Below, one piece after another: positions 22,791 to 34,699 of a stretch of DNA of 64,000 nt. The DNA comes from Diphasiastrum complanatum. Its lineage: Eukaryota > Streptophyta > Lycopodiopsida > Lycopodiales > Lycopodiaceae. The notes under the pieces were generated by a model. That model had not been told where the DNA came from, searched no databases, and saw only the letters and a program-made list of their open reading frames with translations. The position numbers and the translations under genes were made by a program. The first letter of the stretch is position 1; every line of letters starts with the position of its first letter. The stretch covers positions 8,139,411 to 8,203,410 of the forward strand of contig CM055097.1 of NCBI GenBank assembly GCA_029204225.1, written 5' to 3'.

Positions 22791-25322
22791 CTTACAAACA
22801 GTTCAGGAGCTGGAAATCCTTTCCTCCAAGTGAGGACTTCTTTTCCTATGTTTGGAGTCTGGAGACCTTGTGCTTTGAATACTACTCTTAGCTTTAATAT
22901 CTAATCTTCGTGCTTTGCTTGCAAATGATTTTCAATCCTTTGAGCTTTTGGAAACAGATCATTGCAAAATTTGGAACCTGTCTTACTCTAGTGGTTTTTC
23001 TTAACTTCTTTTTGGTGTTTTTTTCTACCTTCAACATGTGCACTTAAGATTTGCTCGACTTTGTCTTCATAATGTCAGTTTCACAGTATCATTATCCTTC
23101 TGCCAATATTTAATCGTGGTAATGGATACTTGATACTCTCTTCCTCTCCTCTCTAGCGTTGAATTTTTCCATGGTATCATATTTCAAAGCCTTTGTTCTT
23201 AGAGCTAACAAGTGGAATCCCATTTCGATATCCACAGAGCAATCGTTTACAATTGTGCAAAAGGCTATACCAAGTTCATGGTGATGGTTGGTATGAGCCT
23301 ATGAAGATCAATATTGACAACAACAACAACATCCATGATAGAGCTTGTTAGCTAGTGATCTTCAACAAACTATTGATGCATCTTTACAAATTCAATCTTG
23401 TCAGGAGATTCAAATGAGAAAATGGTATATCTCAAAAGTTACAGTAATTGACATAGCAACAACTAACAGGTCAAGTTGAAATGTTGTAGAAGAATTGTTG
23501 GTCATATGGCCAGGAAAAGAAAAGAAGAGATGACAAAAGAAAACAAATGGAAATTCAGTGAGGAAATCAAAGATAGAATGAGAACATACAATTGTTTAAA
23601 AAAGAACTCTTAATAATGGTAAAAGGAAGAAGAAAAGGAATATATTTTTATCATTCCAAATGTTAACCAACATGTGATAAGGGCAAGGATGTCAATATTG
23701 ATGATAGAAGAAAGTTGAGAAATTTGTCATTGCCCTAGAAACAAGACTTATTAAGTCACAAATTTGAATAAGTATGCATCTTGGTTTCCAAGGGGGGCTT
23801 GAACTTGGGACCAAAGAAGCTTTTGATGCCAAGTTAACCGATTTAACCCCCTCCAACAATAATGAAGATTTTCAAAATAATTATTTGACCTATCATTCAT
23901 CTCAATTTATTGGTGAAAATATTAATCAACATTTGGATCATTGGAATCCATGGTGCACAAGTGGTTGAGTTTAATTTACTCTCTCTCTCTCTTCCAGAGG
24001 AACAATTTTTGAGTTAGGACTATTAGATAGTAATCCTTTTTCATGAAAGTGTAATAAATGGAAGAATTGTTTCAAAGCTTATATATTCAATTGCTTTCAA
24101 TTTGGTAAAGAGATCGTCTAAAATGTTTTTTTTTAATGATTCTATCATTGATGAAAAGTTTGCATATGGAGACGTTATGACTGATGTGGATATATCATAT
24201 TTTCACAAGGACCCTGTTCATTTCAGCCCTAAAGAGCTGAATTTTCAATGTGAAGAAGTTGAAGATTTCACAAGTAGCCACGAAAGTATAGTGAGAAGGA
24301 AAGCAATGGGCATGAGAGAAGAAGATAACAATGAGTTATGGGAGCCCAAGAAAGTGCTATGAAACCATGTTATCATTATGGCATCGCATAAGAACAATGA
24401 AAAGCAACATGACTATCAAAGAGAATTTCCCAAAATAGGAAACCATACAACCAACAATACAATTGTGGGTATGACCTAAAAAGGAACAGTATCAAGCATC
24501 TTCAACAAAGACACTCATAGAATGGCTATCATAAGCCATAGAATGCTATCAAAGATGCTACTTATAACATTACTTCATGGGCTCTTCAATAAACCTTCTT
24601 GAAAGCTACCAAATCAAGGTTGGCACATCCAAAAAGGCATCTAGCAAATCTCTAGAAAGTACTCATAGAAAAACATAGAATTAATAAGTGGGCCACTAAA
24701 GTGATTGATCAAATTGTGCACCATGATATCATCAATAAGTTCATAAGACATGGTGTGAGATGAAGTGAGCATTTAAAAATACCATAGACAAGCCAAAGGT
24801 AAAATGAGGTCTAGGACTAAGTGATTTTGATTACTGCACATTAATAAGGCCCACTACATTAATGCCTATAGCTTCTATATTCTAGTCTTGCTTTGATAAC
24901 CTATATTTAACAACTTCTTGCTCCTCAGTGATGAGCACAGAAACCCAATCATTTGCAATGCCCCTAGTCTATAATATAGTTTGGCCAATGCATCAGCAAA
25001 AAACTTCAAAAAATAGAGAAATTGGAGTAGAATAAAGACTTGTATTGTCTTCAATAGACCAATGCAAAATCCTCAACCACAACTACCGACCAAAAAGCTA
25101 TAAACCTGTCGATTCTTGAAACAAGCCCAAAATTGAGATTTGAGTTTCCAATTTAACTCCATATTTTCTGTCACAAGGAAAGTAAAAAGGTTACAACAAT
25201 ATTGTACAGAATCAAGCTAAAACCATATAGGAATTGGACTAAAATATGTGACAACCAACGCTGCCAAAACCCAACAAAAACAAGCTTTCTTCCTTCCAAA
25301 CAAGCTAGTACAGCAGTTACGA
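22791..25322. other. 3' flank of kinase gene and intergenic DNA, no gene recognised
   Basis: The first 200 bases are presumably the kinase 3' UTR. The rest holds short open frames (23774-23968, 24102-24362) without family resemblance or splice support. Confidence 0.4.
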
Positions 25323-25789
25323 TCACCAACAATCGGCACAGGAACACAATCTGTCCTTACAACGTCGGACTTCGTTTGCATCCATCACAATGATCTCATG
25401 TCTGAAAAATTTTGAGATGATCTTGGTGGCATTGTGGCAGTCACTGCACACCCAAAAATTCTTCTTCATGCAGATAGGTATCCCAGGGGACGTGTAGATG
25501 AGCCCAAAAGCAAATTTGTCCTTACAACGTCGGACTTCGTTTGCATCCATCACAATGATCTCGTGTCTGAAAAATTTTGAGATGATCTTGGTGGCATTGT
25601 GGCAGTCACTGCACACCCAAAAATTCTTCATGCAGATAGGTATCCCAGGGGACGTGTAGATGAGCCCAAAAGCAATGGCCACCTTCTCACTGGTTCACAC
25701 AAAGCAATCTCCTCCTCGTCCTCCACATTGTGCAGCACAAATGCTCATATCAGGCATGCACCCTGCTTCCTTCATCGACCCCACCAGTT
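25323..25789 (-). pseudogene. degenerate DYW tail of PDF-PPR copy 2, with tandem duplication
   Basis: Read on the minus strand after the stop at 25790, the E+/DYW region continues through several frame changes. One is an extra A in the 'LDKL' region near 25783, the next lies just after MPDMS. Where the family has the catalytic HSEK motif, the DNA reads gaaccagtgagaag: one base of the His codon is deleted. A clean frame resumes with AIAFGLIYTSPG and NFWVCSDCHNATKI. The last 55 codons are then repeated in tandem. The terminus reads CSCADCW in place of a DYW ending. The deaminase active site is therefore lost. Confidence 0.75.
25352..25672 (-). repeat. 165-base in-frame tandem duplication of the DYW C-terminus
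   Basis: The words 'tgtccttacaacgtcgg' through 'gatgagcccaaaagcaa' occur twice, starting at 25352 and 25517, nearly identical. The only length difference I see is a 3-base 'ttc'. A 165-base period equals 55 codons, so the frame is kept across the duplication. The near identity suggests a recent event. Confidence 0.85.
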
Positions 25790-28700
25790 TTATCCAATTC
25801 GGCCCAAAACTCCTTGATTGCCTACAACAAAGGATTGCACTTGATTGTCAAGTTCAATCCAGCAGCACCCAGGCATTTTTTCCTCACCTACATCCTTCAT
25901 TTCTTTTCTTATCTCGGCTACCTCATCCGGCCTGCCAGCTGCTGCATACATGTTTGATAGCAGCACATAAGCTGCAGCATTTCCTGGTTCCAACTTCACA
26001 GCGCAATCAAAGGCATGTCTTCCTATTTCCAAATGGCCATGAATTCTAGCAGCACCAATCAAAGTTATCCATATCACAGCATCAGGCTGAATTGGCATGT
26101 TGTTGATGAAGTCCTCAGCATCAGCCAGGCACCCTGCACGGCCCAGAAGATCGACTATGCAAGCATAGTGTTCCATGGTTGGTGTGATACTGTCACCTTT
26201 ACACATGGAATCAAAGAGATGACGACCTTGATCTACTAGGCCAGAACGGCTGCATGCGGAGAGAACACTAACATACGTAGCCTCATCAGGCTTCATGCCT
26301 TGCCTTTGCATATGCTCCAAAAGTGTGAGAGCCTCCTTGCCCAGCCCTTGTTGCGCATATCCCGCAATCATCGCAGTCCATGACACCACATCTCGCTCAC
26401 TCATTTTGTTGAACACCTGACGAGCCTGCTCTATGCACCCACATTTTGCATACATGTCAACAAGGGCACTATCCACAATCACCTCCGACTCAAAGCCACC
26501 TTTTTTTATCTGGGAACGTAGCTGCTTGCCGAGTTCCAAAGCTGCAATGCTGGCACATACTTTTAGGAGAATAGCATACGTGACATTGTTTACCTGCACA
26601 CCTTCCTGTTTCATTTGCTCATACAGAGCAAGGGCATCCTTACCAAGTCCATTCTGCGAATATCCTGCAATCATGGCAGTCCATGACACCACACTTCGTT
26701 CATGCATACTATCAAACACCTGATGTGCATGCGCCATGCTCCCACATTTTGCATACATGTCAACAAGGGCACTGCTCACCATCTCATCCGATTCAAAGCC
26801 ACTTCTGATGATTTGGACATGGAGCTGTTTGCCCTGTTCCAGGGCTGCAATGCTAGCACAAGCTTTTAAGAGAATAACATATGTGACATGGTTTGGCTGC
26901 ACACCTTCCTGTTTCATTTGCTCATATAGAGCAAGGGCCTCCTTGGCACGCCCATTGTGTGCATATCCTGCAATAATTGAATTCCATGAAACCACATTTC
27001 GTTCACTCATTTCTTCGAACACTTGATGCGCATGCTCTATGCACCCAGATTTTACATATCCTGCAATCATCGAATTCCATGAAACCACATCGCGTTGAGT
27101 CATTTTGTCAAACATCTGCTGTGCATGCTCTATGCAGCCGCATTTTGCATACATGTCAACAAGGATATTTGCTATAACCACATCTGACTCAAACCCACTC
27201 TTAATGATGTCGGAGTGGAGCTGTTTGCCCTGTTCCAGAGCTGCAACTAAAGCACAAGCTTTTACGACAACAACAAATGCAACCCTGTCTGGTACTATGC
27301 CTGTCCATTGCATTTCCCGAAATAGATTAATAGCCTCTTCACCTTGTCCGTGATCACCATATGCTGAGATGATAGCAGTCCATGAAAACACATTGTGTTC
27401 AGGCATTGTGTTAAATACTTTGCGTGCATCAGTCACACTACCGCACTTGGCATACAAGTCGATAAGGGTTTTCCCTAGGAAAATGTCCGAATCAAGTCCA
27501 CTTTCGACAACAAGAGCATGTACTCTCTTGCCCTCCGCCAAAGCTTTCCTTCGAGCACACTCTTTCAAAAGGTCAGCATATGCTTTGATTGGAGCTCGAG
27601 TATTTTGCTTGACCATAAGCTCCACCATAAGCAATGCCTCTTTCAATCGTCCCTCCTCACAAAGTTTGCTCAAATGATCACCATCATAAAAGAAGTTGGG
27701 CGCCCTGCATGATTTGTATAATGAGTTCAAAGAAATATGAAAATGTTTCAATATTGAAACACCAACAACAAAGAAGATATGTCGTGCTCTCAGCCCTGAA
27801 CCCAAAGCTTCATAACACAAACTGGATTTAAACCATACCGCGATCTCAATCCACCAGCAGATTGTAGTTGACCCAATGCTGTGGCTACCTTTGCTCCGAC
27901 CCAGGTGGGGTTCAGCTGACCTTCAATCCATAGGCCCTCATGCGTCCTTTTATGTTCAAAGTCCGGGTACTTTGGACTTCTCTACATAACACTACACAGA
28001 TCAGCAGATATAGCTTCAATTTAGGGCAAATAACTACAATAACCAATCAGCCTCATATATAAGTCCAACACCATCCTCACAGCCTCAGTTTACAAGTCAT
28101 CTTCGATGGGTGTAAAGATGGATAGCCACACCTTGATAAATCTGTTGTCCCACCACTGCGATGGATCTGAGAAAAACTCCTGCCAGAGCTGTTCCATACG
28201 GACTACCTTGGCTGCAAGCCCTAAACCACCATGCATCAGAACTTTAGCACACTATAGTTAAGATGTGGACGTGGATTTGAACACCTCCACAAATTGATCT
28301 CCACTCAGCCAGGCAATGCTGTTGAAGTAAGAAAACATGACATAATGGAAGAATACCAGAGATTTCAGGTAGTGGAAAACCAGATTGCCCGTGTTCTTGG
28401 AATTGTACCATGTCGGCTAGCTTGGCATGTACCCAAGGGGGATTAAACCGATTGTCAATCCATAATGCCTTGTTTGCAGTCTTATGTTTGAAATCCGGAA
28501 ATCTCGGCTTTCTCTGAAAAAAAATACGAGCATGCAGCCTGAGCAGCCATAGCTTCCGCAATACTCGAAACAGCGTTGTTGTTATTGCAATTTGCACCAC
28601 AACATTCCAAAAGCAAACTAAATAGAATATATTGACGCAGCCTGGCTCAGAATAAACTGCAAAGTCCAACATCTTTAATAACTGCCTTGAAAGGAACACA

Positions 28701-29077
28701 TATATACATCTATATCACAAAGTAAAAGTTTTCATCTCACCTTATCAAACCTTTTGTCCCACCACTGCGAAGGATCCGAGAAAAACTGCTGCCACAGCCG
28801 TTCAACTCTGGCTGCTTCGCCTGCAAGCCCCATCCCCATTCCATTCATAGCCAACCCAACCCGCCAGCAGCAGCACGTCCAAAAAATCGAGTAGCACAAA
28901 CACATGCAGAAATATTAGTAGTCCATGACACTTAACCAGCTAACTTATTAAAACACGAGAAGAAGAAATAACAGCAGAGATCAAAACCACGACAGAGCTC
29001 AATTCTCACGTTCCTCCTCCAACCGTACCTATCATCGAACTTTGTGCCGCCATCGCCATCGCCATGGCCATGGCCAT
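25790..29077 (-). CDS. PDF-motif/PPR fusion protein, copy 2
   Basis: Minus-strand exons: 29077-29029, 28820-28741, 28513-28357, 28211-28132, 27981-27839 and 27704-25790, giving 807 residues in a continuous frame. The N-terminus begins with five Met-Ala pairs. Exons 2+3 encode PDF motif 1 (LWQQFFSDPSQWW, then PRFPDFKHK) and exons 4+5 PDF motif 2 (LWQEFFSDPSQWWDNRF, then SPKYPDFEHK). Exon 6 encodes about a dozen PLS-type PPR motifs (DMYAKCG, VVSWTAMIAGYAQ) and an E region, ending at a stop just downstream of VVGNQGVLGRIG. Exons 2 and 3 have exactly the same lengths as copy 1 (80 and 157); exons 4 and 5 differ by one codon. All intron phases match, so the fusion predates the duplication. Likely organellar, binding RNA through the PPRs and possibly ssDNA through PDF. 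The DYW tail beyond the stop is degenerate. Exon 1 needs a donor at 29028, upstream of the homologous site, to stay in frame. Confidence 0.82.
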
Positions 29078-29590
29078 GGGAGGAAGACGACTAGTGTTTC
29101 TTTTCACTCTATTTTGTAGGTTGAATATGTGATCTTCTACGTTTCTTTGTTCATATTGTTTCGTACAACCAAGAATCATATTAAATCATATGAAAAGCTT
29201 ACAAATGAAAAAAATGAAGAAAAAGATCCTTGTATGGTTCAAATTCACCTGGATGGCAATGTTGATCATAAGATTCTTCCTGCAAGGAATTTTCTATTGA
29301 TATGTAATGAATTTAAAATGATTATCTATAATCACACACGTAAACAAGTGCGGATGGCAATAGACACTTACTTGATCTGTGATCATTGTAGAAACTTTGC
29401 TTTGCAGAATCTCCAAAACAGTGTCAATTTGAATCGGGGACCATATGTTAGCTTCGTACCTTCATCCGACAAGTGGCCCATTTTTTTCGCCATCCATCGT
29501 GATTGCGTTTAGTTCGGCACGAGTCACGTCTTTCCAATCATCGATTGGAACCTGTAGTCGAGGGAAAGTGGACATTTAGAAAAAGAAAAT
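29078..29590. other. 5' flank of PDF-PPR copy 2; unassigned open frame
   Basis: Upstream region of copy 2. A 127-codon + strand frame (29129-29512) contains a CxxC pair (LICDHC) but no recognisable domain. It may be part of the neighbouring Helitron or unrelated. Confidence 0.3.
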
Positions 29591-29591
29591 G

Positions 29592-30540
29592 TTACAATGT
29601 TACGAAAGAATAATGATTCTTCGAATATTTCAAGGCATTTATATTTATGTTAGCTATGGTCCCATTGACTATACCATTTGAAATATCCATATTTGCAAGT
29701 ACCATCACCTTTGCTCCTATGTAGTATATCAGAAGTAGGAAGTAGTTTTTCCAACATGTGGTTATTGAAATAGAGCACATCTTCTTCATGAGTGCATATG
29801 ATGGTTGTATTATCGTTTGATATATCAAATATGTCGGACCTAGGAAATACACAACTAGTTTTGTCTATTTCCAATTGTGTTGGCTTTTCAAATCTAATTT
29901 TGTTTAGAAAACGAAGATATTCGGGATCTTTAGCATGTCTAATAGAGTAGGATAGATGCAAGTGTGTTGCAATTTTCCAAAATGGAGAGTTTAAAATATG
30001 ACATATTAAACAAAGTGATTCTGGTTTGTGTTTACAAATGGCTGGAACCTGTGCATGATCATCCACCAAAAGTAGAATATAATTCCAAATAGAGTTCCAG
30101 ATGGATTGTTTTTTACTTGATTTATTTGATGAATTACATATGTTAAAACTTGAGCAGTTAGCATGGATATTTCATCTATTACAATAAATCTTGCCTCGGA
30201 TAATAGTCTATGTCGGAAATCGATTGGTATTAGATTTTTTATGTAAAGTTGATTTATTGGAATTGCAAACAAGTTGTGAAATGTAAATGCCTGTTTTGCT
30301 AATCGGGATGCAGTCGCGCCTGTTGTTGCGGCTAACAAAATTTGTTGTCCCTTTTTGATGCATTTGTAAGTGAGGTATTGTATCAAAAATGTTTTCTCAC
30401 TTCGTGGAGTGCCAAATAGAATAAACAATTCTGATTTTGAGCTTGTAATAATTTTAAATACCTTCTCTTGTTCATCGGTAAGAGATGAATTCAACATGTT
30501 TTCGAATTCAGATTCCAAGGCTAAATCATTTTTGAATCTT
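29592..30540 (-). pseudogene. Helitron-type Pif1 helicase fragment
   Basis: Three overlapping minus-strand frames follow a Pif1-family helicase in order. The start LTDEQEKVF is followed by a degraded Walker A (FGTPRSEKT, where the family has GxGGTGKT), motif Ia ATTGATASRL, Walker B IVIDEISML, then VDDHAQVPAIC and SIRHAKDPEYLRFLN. Near the end, MDISNGIVNGTIANI matches the conserved late helicase segment. Frame changes occur near 30010-30060 and 29700-29850, so it is not functional. With the Rep-like fragment at 38388-39838 on the same strand it represents a RepHel protein of a Helitron split by an insertion. The 5' side ends at about 30540, where copia sequence begins. Confidence 0.8.
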
Positions 30541-31522
30541 GTGAAAGACCAGCAGCCTGTCCATCAAAGACAAATCCATGGCCATGTACACCAAGAAGAA
30601 AGACTATTCCAAGGGCAAGAATCAAGTGCAGCAGCAACAGCAAAAGCCTCACACTCAAAGTGAGCATGGTGGATCACACAAGAAGCTTTTCTGCAGATAT
30701 TGCAAGAGAGCCAATCACGACATTAAGGAGTGTCGCATCCGCATCTACAATGAGACAAAGAAACAACAACAACAACAACAACCAGACTCCTCCAATACAA
30801 TGGAATTCAAAGAGCAAGATACACACTTGTTAATGGCTTACAGCACCAGCAACGAAGACTGTGATAGCTAGTACCTTGACAGCGACACTACCCAACACAT
30901 GACCTCTTGCAATGAATGGTTTACCGAGTATGCAGCTTACAACATAGATCAATTCGTCTACCTCGGAGATTCAATCACCATACGCATTGAAGGCAAAGGG
31001 ACAGTCAAGATCAGATTCAACAACGATCTATCTATTTGTGTTCCCAACGTCCTTCACGTTCCTCAGCTATCAAAGAACCTGTTATCAGTCTCTAAGATAA
31101 CTGATGGGGGTTACAGTGTTACTTTCTCATCTGAGCAGTGTACAATTTCCGAGGAAGATACTACTCTGACTACATGCACTAGAGTCAAAAATCTTTACGT
31201 ACTCTCTAATTCAGTTGCATTAGCTAGTATCTCTCATGAAAATGTAAATGATAATGCTATTATGTGGCATAGTCAATTTGGACACGTGAATTCAAGATCA
31301 CTTTCTTATATGCGCTGTAATAATTTAGTTGATGGATTATATTTTCCTTCTTCGTTAGATAGGAAATCTTTCTTTTGTGAATCATGCAACTATGGCAAAC
31401 ACTCTAGAAGCAAGTTTCCCAAATCACATTCCATCAAAACAAAGCATGTATTGGATCTTGTATATAGCGATCTTTGTGGTCCAATGCCAGTCTTACAAAA
31501 CTTGACCACAAAATATTTTTGA
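30541..31522 (+). mobile_element. Ty1/copia fragment: gag zinc knuckle, protease, GAG-pre-integrase
   Basis: Reads a CCHC zinc knuckle (CRYCKRANHDIKEC), a poly-Gln stretch, and the protease start LDSDTTQHMTSC, in which the usual LDSGAT has become LDSDTT. The LHVPQLSKNLLSVSK motif, GAG-pre-integrase HSQFGHVNSRSL and CESCNYGKHSRSKFP follow, then the first residues of integrase (YSDLCGPMP). It breaks off at TGA 31520-31522. A stop after CDS near 30870 separates gag from pol in this reading. The remainder of integrase and the first part of RT are absent here; an inverted RT/RNase H piece lies at 34085-34690. Confidence 0.8.
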
Positions 31523-31635
31523 CGATCTTTTCGAAAGTCAATTTCTTACTTTTAAACTGTGTCTAGCCACTTTAGGGCGGGCTGGGACCCAATTCTAAGA
31601 CAAATTTGTGCCAATTTTTCTCTAATAACCGGGTT

Positions 31636-33317
31636 TTACATGCTGATTTTTTCAATTATTACAAACTTAAACTTCAATATTAGCCCGATTTTCCATGCGA
31701 AAATATCGGTTAACATTGGTTCTGGAGATGGATTAGCACCTGCTGCTGTTGTTGATTGTAATTCGTGAGGTTTTGGATCTGCAGCTATTGTTGTTTGGTT
31801 TCCTCCTCCAGCCTTGCTTTTTCTTTTTGAAGGCCCCTGCCATAGCACCATCGTCGAATTGCCGCATAGTGTGTTGTCCCCCTAGGGTGCCGAATATATT
31901 GTATCGAAGCTCATTCACGAACCATACCGCTTTTTGGACTGTAAGGGGTAGCTGCTCCCAAGGACCAATGTCAGGTAGGTTTCGTGTGTAGTTAGGATAC
32001 GGCATGTGGTTAAATGGTAGAAAATCAGAAGCAGGGCTAGACGGAGGTGTAGGAAAGGCATGGAGGGGTGATTGTGGATTGAGGGGTGGGGAGAGACTAC
32101 GTGGCAGAGATTGTGGGATTGGGTTAGTGGTGACAGTGGTTGATGGGAGTGCAGTTAGTAATTGTAAGGCAAAATCATCTATGTTGACTGTGGAGTCAAG
32201 TAGAGTGGAGATTTGTACAATCGAGGGCTTTTGTGGAAGTGTGGATGGGAAGCCCGTGTTGAGAGTTAGTGAGGATGTGGAGGTGACAGTAAATGGTGGG
32301 GGTGGTAGTGGGATTGTGAGAGCAAGGGATGGAGAGGAGATTGTCTGTGTGGACGGAATCACGCCCATAGGATCAGAGCCAGAAGTGTTTGCCATTCCGG
32401 AGCTGTCTGCTGCTGTTGCTACTACTTTTTGGCGTTGTTGGGCCTGGTGAAATAAGGCTGCCTACTGCTCTAGGACCTCCTTTGGGACCTGAGATGGTTT
32501 AAGGCTCCCTCCGGATTCAGCATATTCTACCCCAATGTCGCTGGAGAGAATGCTTGTGGGACATCTGCTTCGGTACTGACGGCCTTCCCTTTCTGCTTCT
32601 TAGTAGGTGGGGCTGGTGAGACTGGTTTGCTATCGGTTGGGGGGTGGCTCGCTTTTTTGTGCTTGAATAAACAGCATCCAGCTCCTTGAGGGCCGCCTTA
32701 GACCCCAATTGCTTGGTGACCAACATGTGGAGGAGATACCCACATTTGGTAGTTGATTTGCGGGCTTTCAGGGCTCCGCACAGCTTCTCCGCTACCTTCT
32801 CAACCCACTTATAATTTTGAGTGGGGTCGTCCATGGTGAGGGTGAGACAGAAGAGATCGCTCGGTGGAATTCAATCCATCTTGGTGGTATGTATAGCAGC
32901 CATGGTGACAATGATCTCTGCGGCGGCCCGTAGATGGGGATCCGTCATGAGTCGGATAGCGATCCTTTTGTTGGTCTGGGCAATGGTTTTGTCGTCGTCT
33001 GTCAGAAACTTGGTGAAGTACTTGGCATCATAACTGGTGCCCTTGCCATGGATCGTCTCTCCGAGATTAGGAAAGCCGACACTATGAAGATCCGTCGGAG
33101 AGACATTGATAATAGAATAACTGCCAGTCTTGGTTGTAAGCCGAAAAGTTTGGAACTCATCCGAATAGGTCGAGTAAGCTGCTCGGATGAGGCTCTCGCT
33201 CTGCTGGTCCCAGAAAAGTGTTAGATCAAAACCAAGGTTGGTGAGGATATCCTTGGCCAGTGTGAGCTGCTCGGTGTAATTCTTAAGAGAGATCATGATC
33301 CCCGGCAACGACGCCAA
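31636..33317 (-). mobile_element. gag-like region of a non-autonomous LTR element (inverted half)
   Basis: Minus-strand open frames at 33317-32871, 32834-32517 and 32395-31733 follow directly after an LTR and primer-binding site. The first encodes a predicted globular protein (start MASLPGIMISLKNYTEQL), the third a Pro/Ser/Thr-rich segment with a basic Lys/Arg end (KKKKQGWRRK). I recognise no protease, RT or integrase. Placement immediately 3' of the PBS indicates the gag position of an LTR retroelement. Frame changes separate the parts. Confidence 0.6.
33297..33316 (-). promoter_or_regulatory. primer-binding site of inverted LTR element
   Basis: On the minus strand the LTR end CAACA is followed by TTGGCGTCGTTGCCGGGGAT. 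TGGCGNCGTTGCCGGGGA is the tRNA-complementary primer site common in plant Ty3-type and non-autonomous elements. Confidence 0.75.
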
Positions 33318-34049
33318 TGTTGGAAGTATTTCTAGTGAGTGCGGTGGCTAGATCTACTTACGGGTGTAGTATAGGGATGTAGAGATTCATCCACTTTTAA
33401 GTTTCTACAAAAGCTTCAACAGAAATATGAAGGAATGAGAGCACTAAGGCTTACCCAACTAGTGCCCGAAACGGAAATAAACTAATTAGTAACAACAATG
33501 AAAATCCTTGCTAAGGCTTACCCAACTAGCAAGGTGACTAGACTAATCCTACCCTAAACCCGAAGGGTAATAAAATGAGATTGCGGCTAATACTAAACAA
33601 ATAAGAAATAATGAACATGCCACAATAAAACCGATGGAAAGGAGACAAGAGGAGGCCCGAGCACCTTCCCTCAAGCTATGCACCTTTCCAAGGGAAACAC
33701 AAATGAAATAGAATGATAATTCTAAAAAATAGAGAGCAAGATAGCTTAATCTCAAAAGTGTCATTTACAATGCAAATACCTCTCCTTTTATGGCAAAGAG
33801 GGTCTTCCATAAGTGTCTACTAACTTATGGGACTAATCTGTTTCTAGCCTTCCTAGAACTTCTAACTTAGGATTTAGAACTTCAATTTTCTTAACTAGGA
33901 CAACTTAAGATAAAATATTTCTAATCTTAAGTTTCCTAAGTCTAAGTTCTAAATCTAAGTTTAAGCCATTTTATTATTATTTAAGCTTCTACTCATGGAC
34001 TTACAAAACACATGCCATGGCTTGAAGTTTATTGACAGATACTCATACT
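33318..34049 (-). repeat. LTR (5' LTR of inverted half, lacks its outer end)
   Basis: About 730 bases that are the reverse complement of the LTR at 37159-37963, with scattered substitutions. The inner end (TGTTGG at 33318 on +) is intact and abuts the PBS. The outer about 75 bases, including the terminal TG, are missing, and the copia RNase H fragment follows. Confidence 0.85.
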
Positions 34050-34084
34050 TTTTATACATTCATATACATAGCATCAAAGTTAAC

Positions 34085-34690
34085 AAACTTTGAGGACAGA
34101 AAGCTTTGATCTAAACTTATCAAACTTTTCTCTAATGAGTGGCTTAGTGAAAATGTCAGCTAGTTTGCTCATCTGTACTACAATGAACAACATTAATTTC
34201 TCGACTCAACAGCCTCTCACGTATAAAGTGATACTGAATCTCGATGTGTTTCGTTCTCGCATGGAACACCGGATTCTTTGCCAACTGAATGCCACTTTGA
34301 TTGTCGCTATGTATAATCGTGGGATTTTTCTGTTTCATGCCAACCTCATCCAAGATTTGCCTCAACCATATGGCTTCTTGTGATGCACTACACATTGCCT
34401 TATACTCTACTTCTGTTGTGGATAGAGCAACTGTACTTTGCTTCTTACTAGACCAGGAAAAGCAACTGTCACAAAGCTGGAATACATACCTTGTGGTGGA
34501 TCTACAATCATCATAGTCACCTCCCCAATTCGCATCCACATAGCCACATAACTCAGGTAACCCTCATGCTTCCTGTACACTAAGCCATAATCAAAAGTGC
34601 CTTTGACATATCGCAAAATTCATTTGGCTGCCTTCCAATGCGTTTTCGTAGGTACTGCCATAAACTGACTTATAATACCAACAAGATAGC
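34085..34690 (-). mobile_element. Ty1/copia fragment: end of reverse transcriptase and RNase H
   Basis: Minus-strand reading gives PTKTHWKAAK, LRYVKGTFDYGLVYRK, then DANWGGDYDDCRSTTRYVF. CFSWSSKKQSTVALSTTEVE, IHSDNQSGIQLAKNPVFHAR and TKHIEIQYHFIRE follow. All are hallmarks of copia RNase H. One or two frame changes and a stop in the RT end make it non-functional. The orientation is opposite to the copia gag/protease piece at 30541. Confidence 0.85.
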
Positions 34691-34699
34691 ATATGACTC

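Noticed and set aside
28244-28699. 151-codon minus-strand frame taken as a gene
   Set aside because: It is exon 3 of PDF-PPR copy 2 plus flanking intron sequence; only 28357-28513 is coding.
33450-33530. Repeated 'aaggcttacccaactag' words as a CRISPR-like array
   Set aside because: Only two copies, inside an LTR, mirrored at 37750-37830 in the other LTR; plant nuclear DNA.
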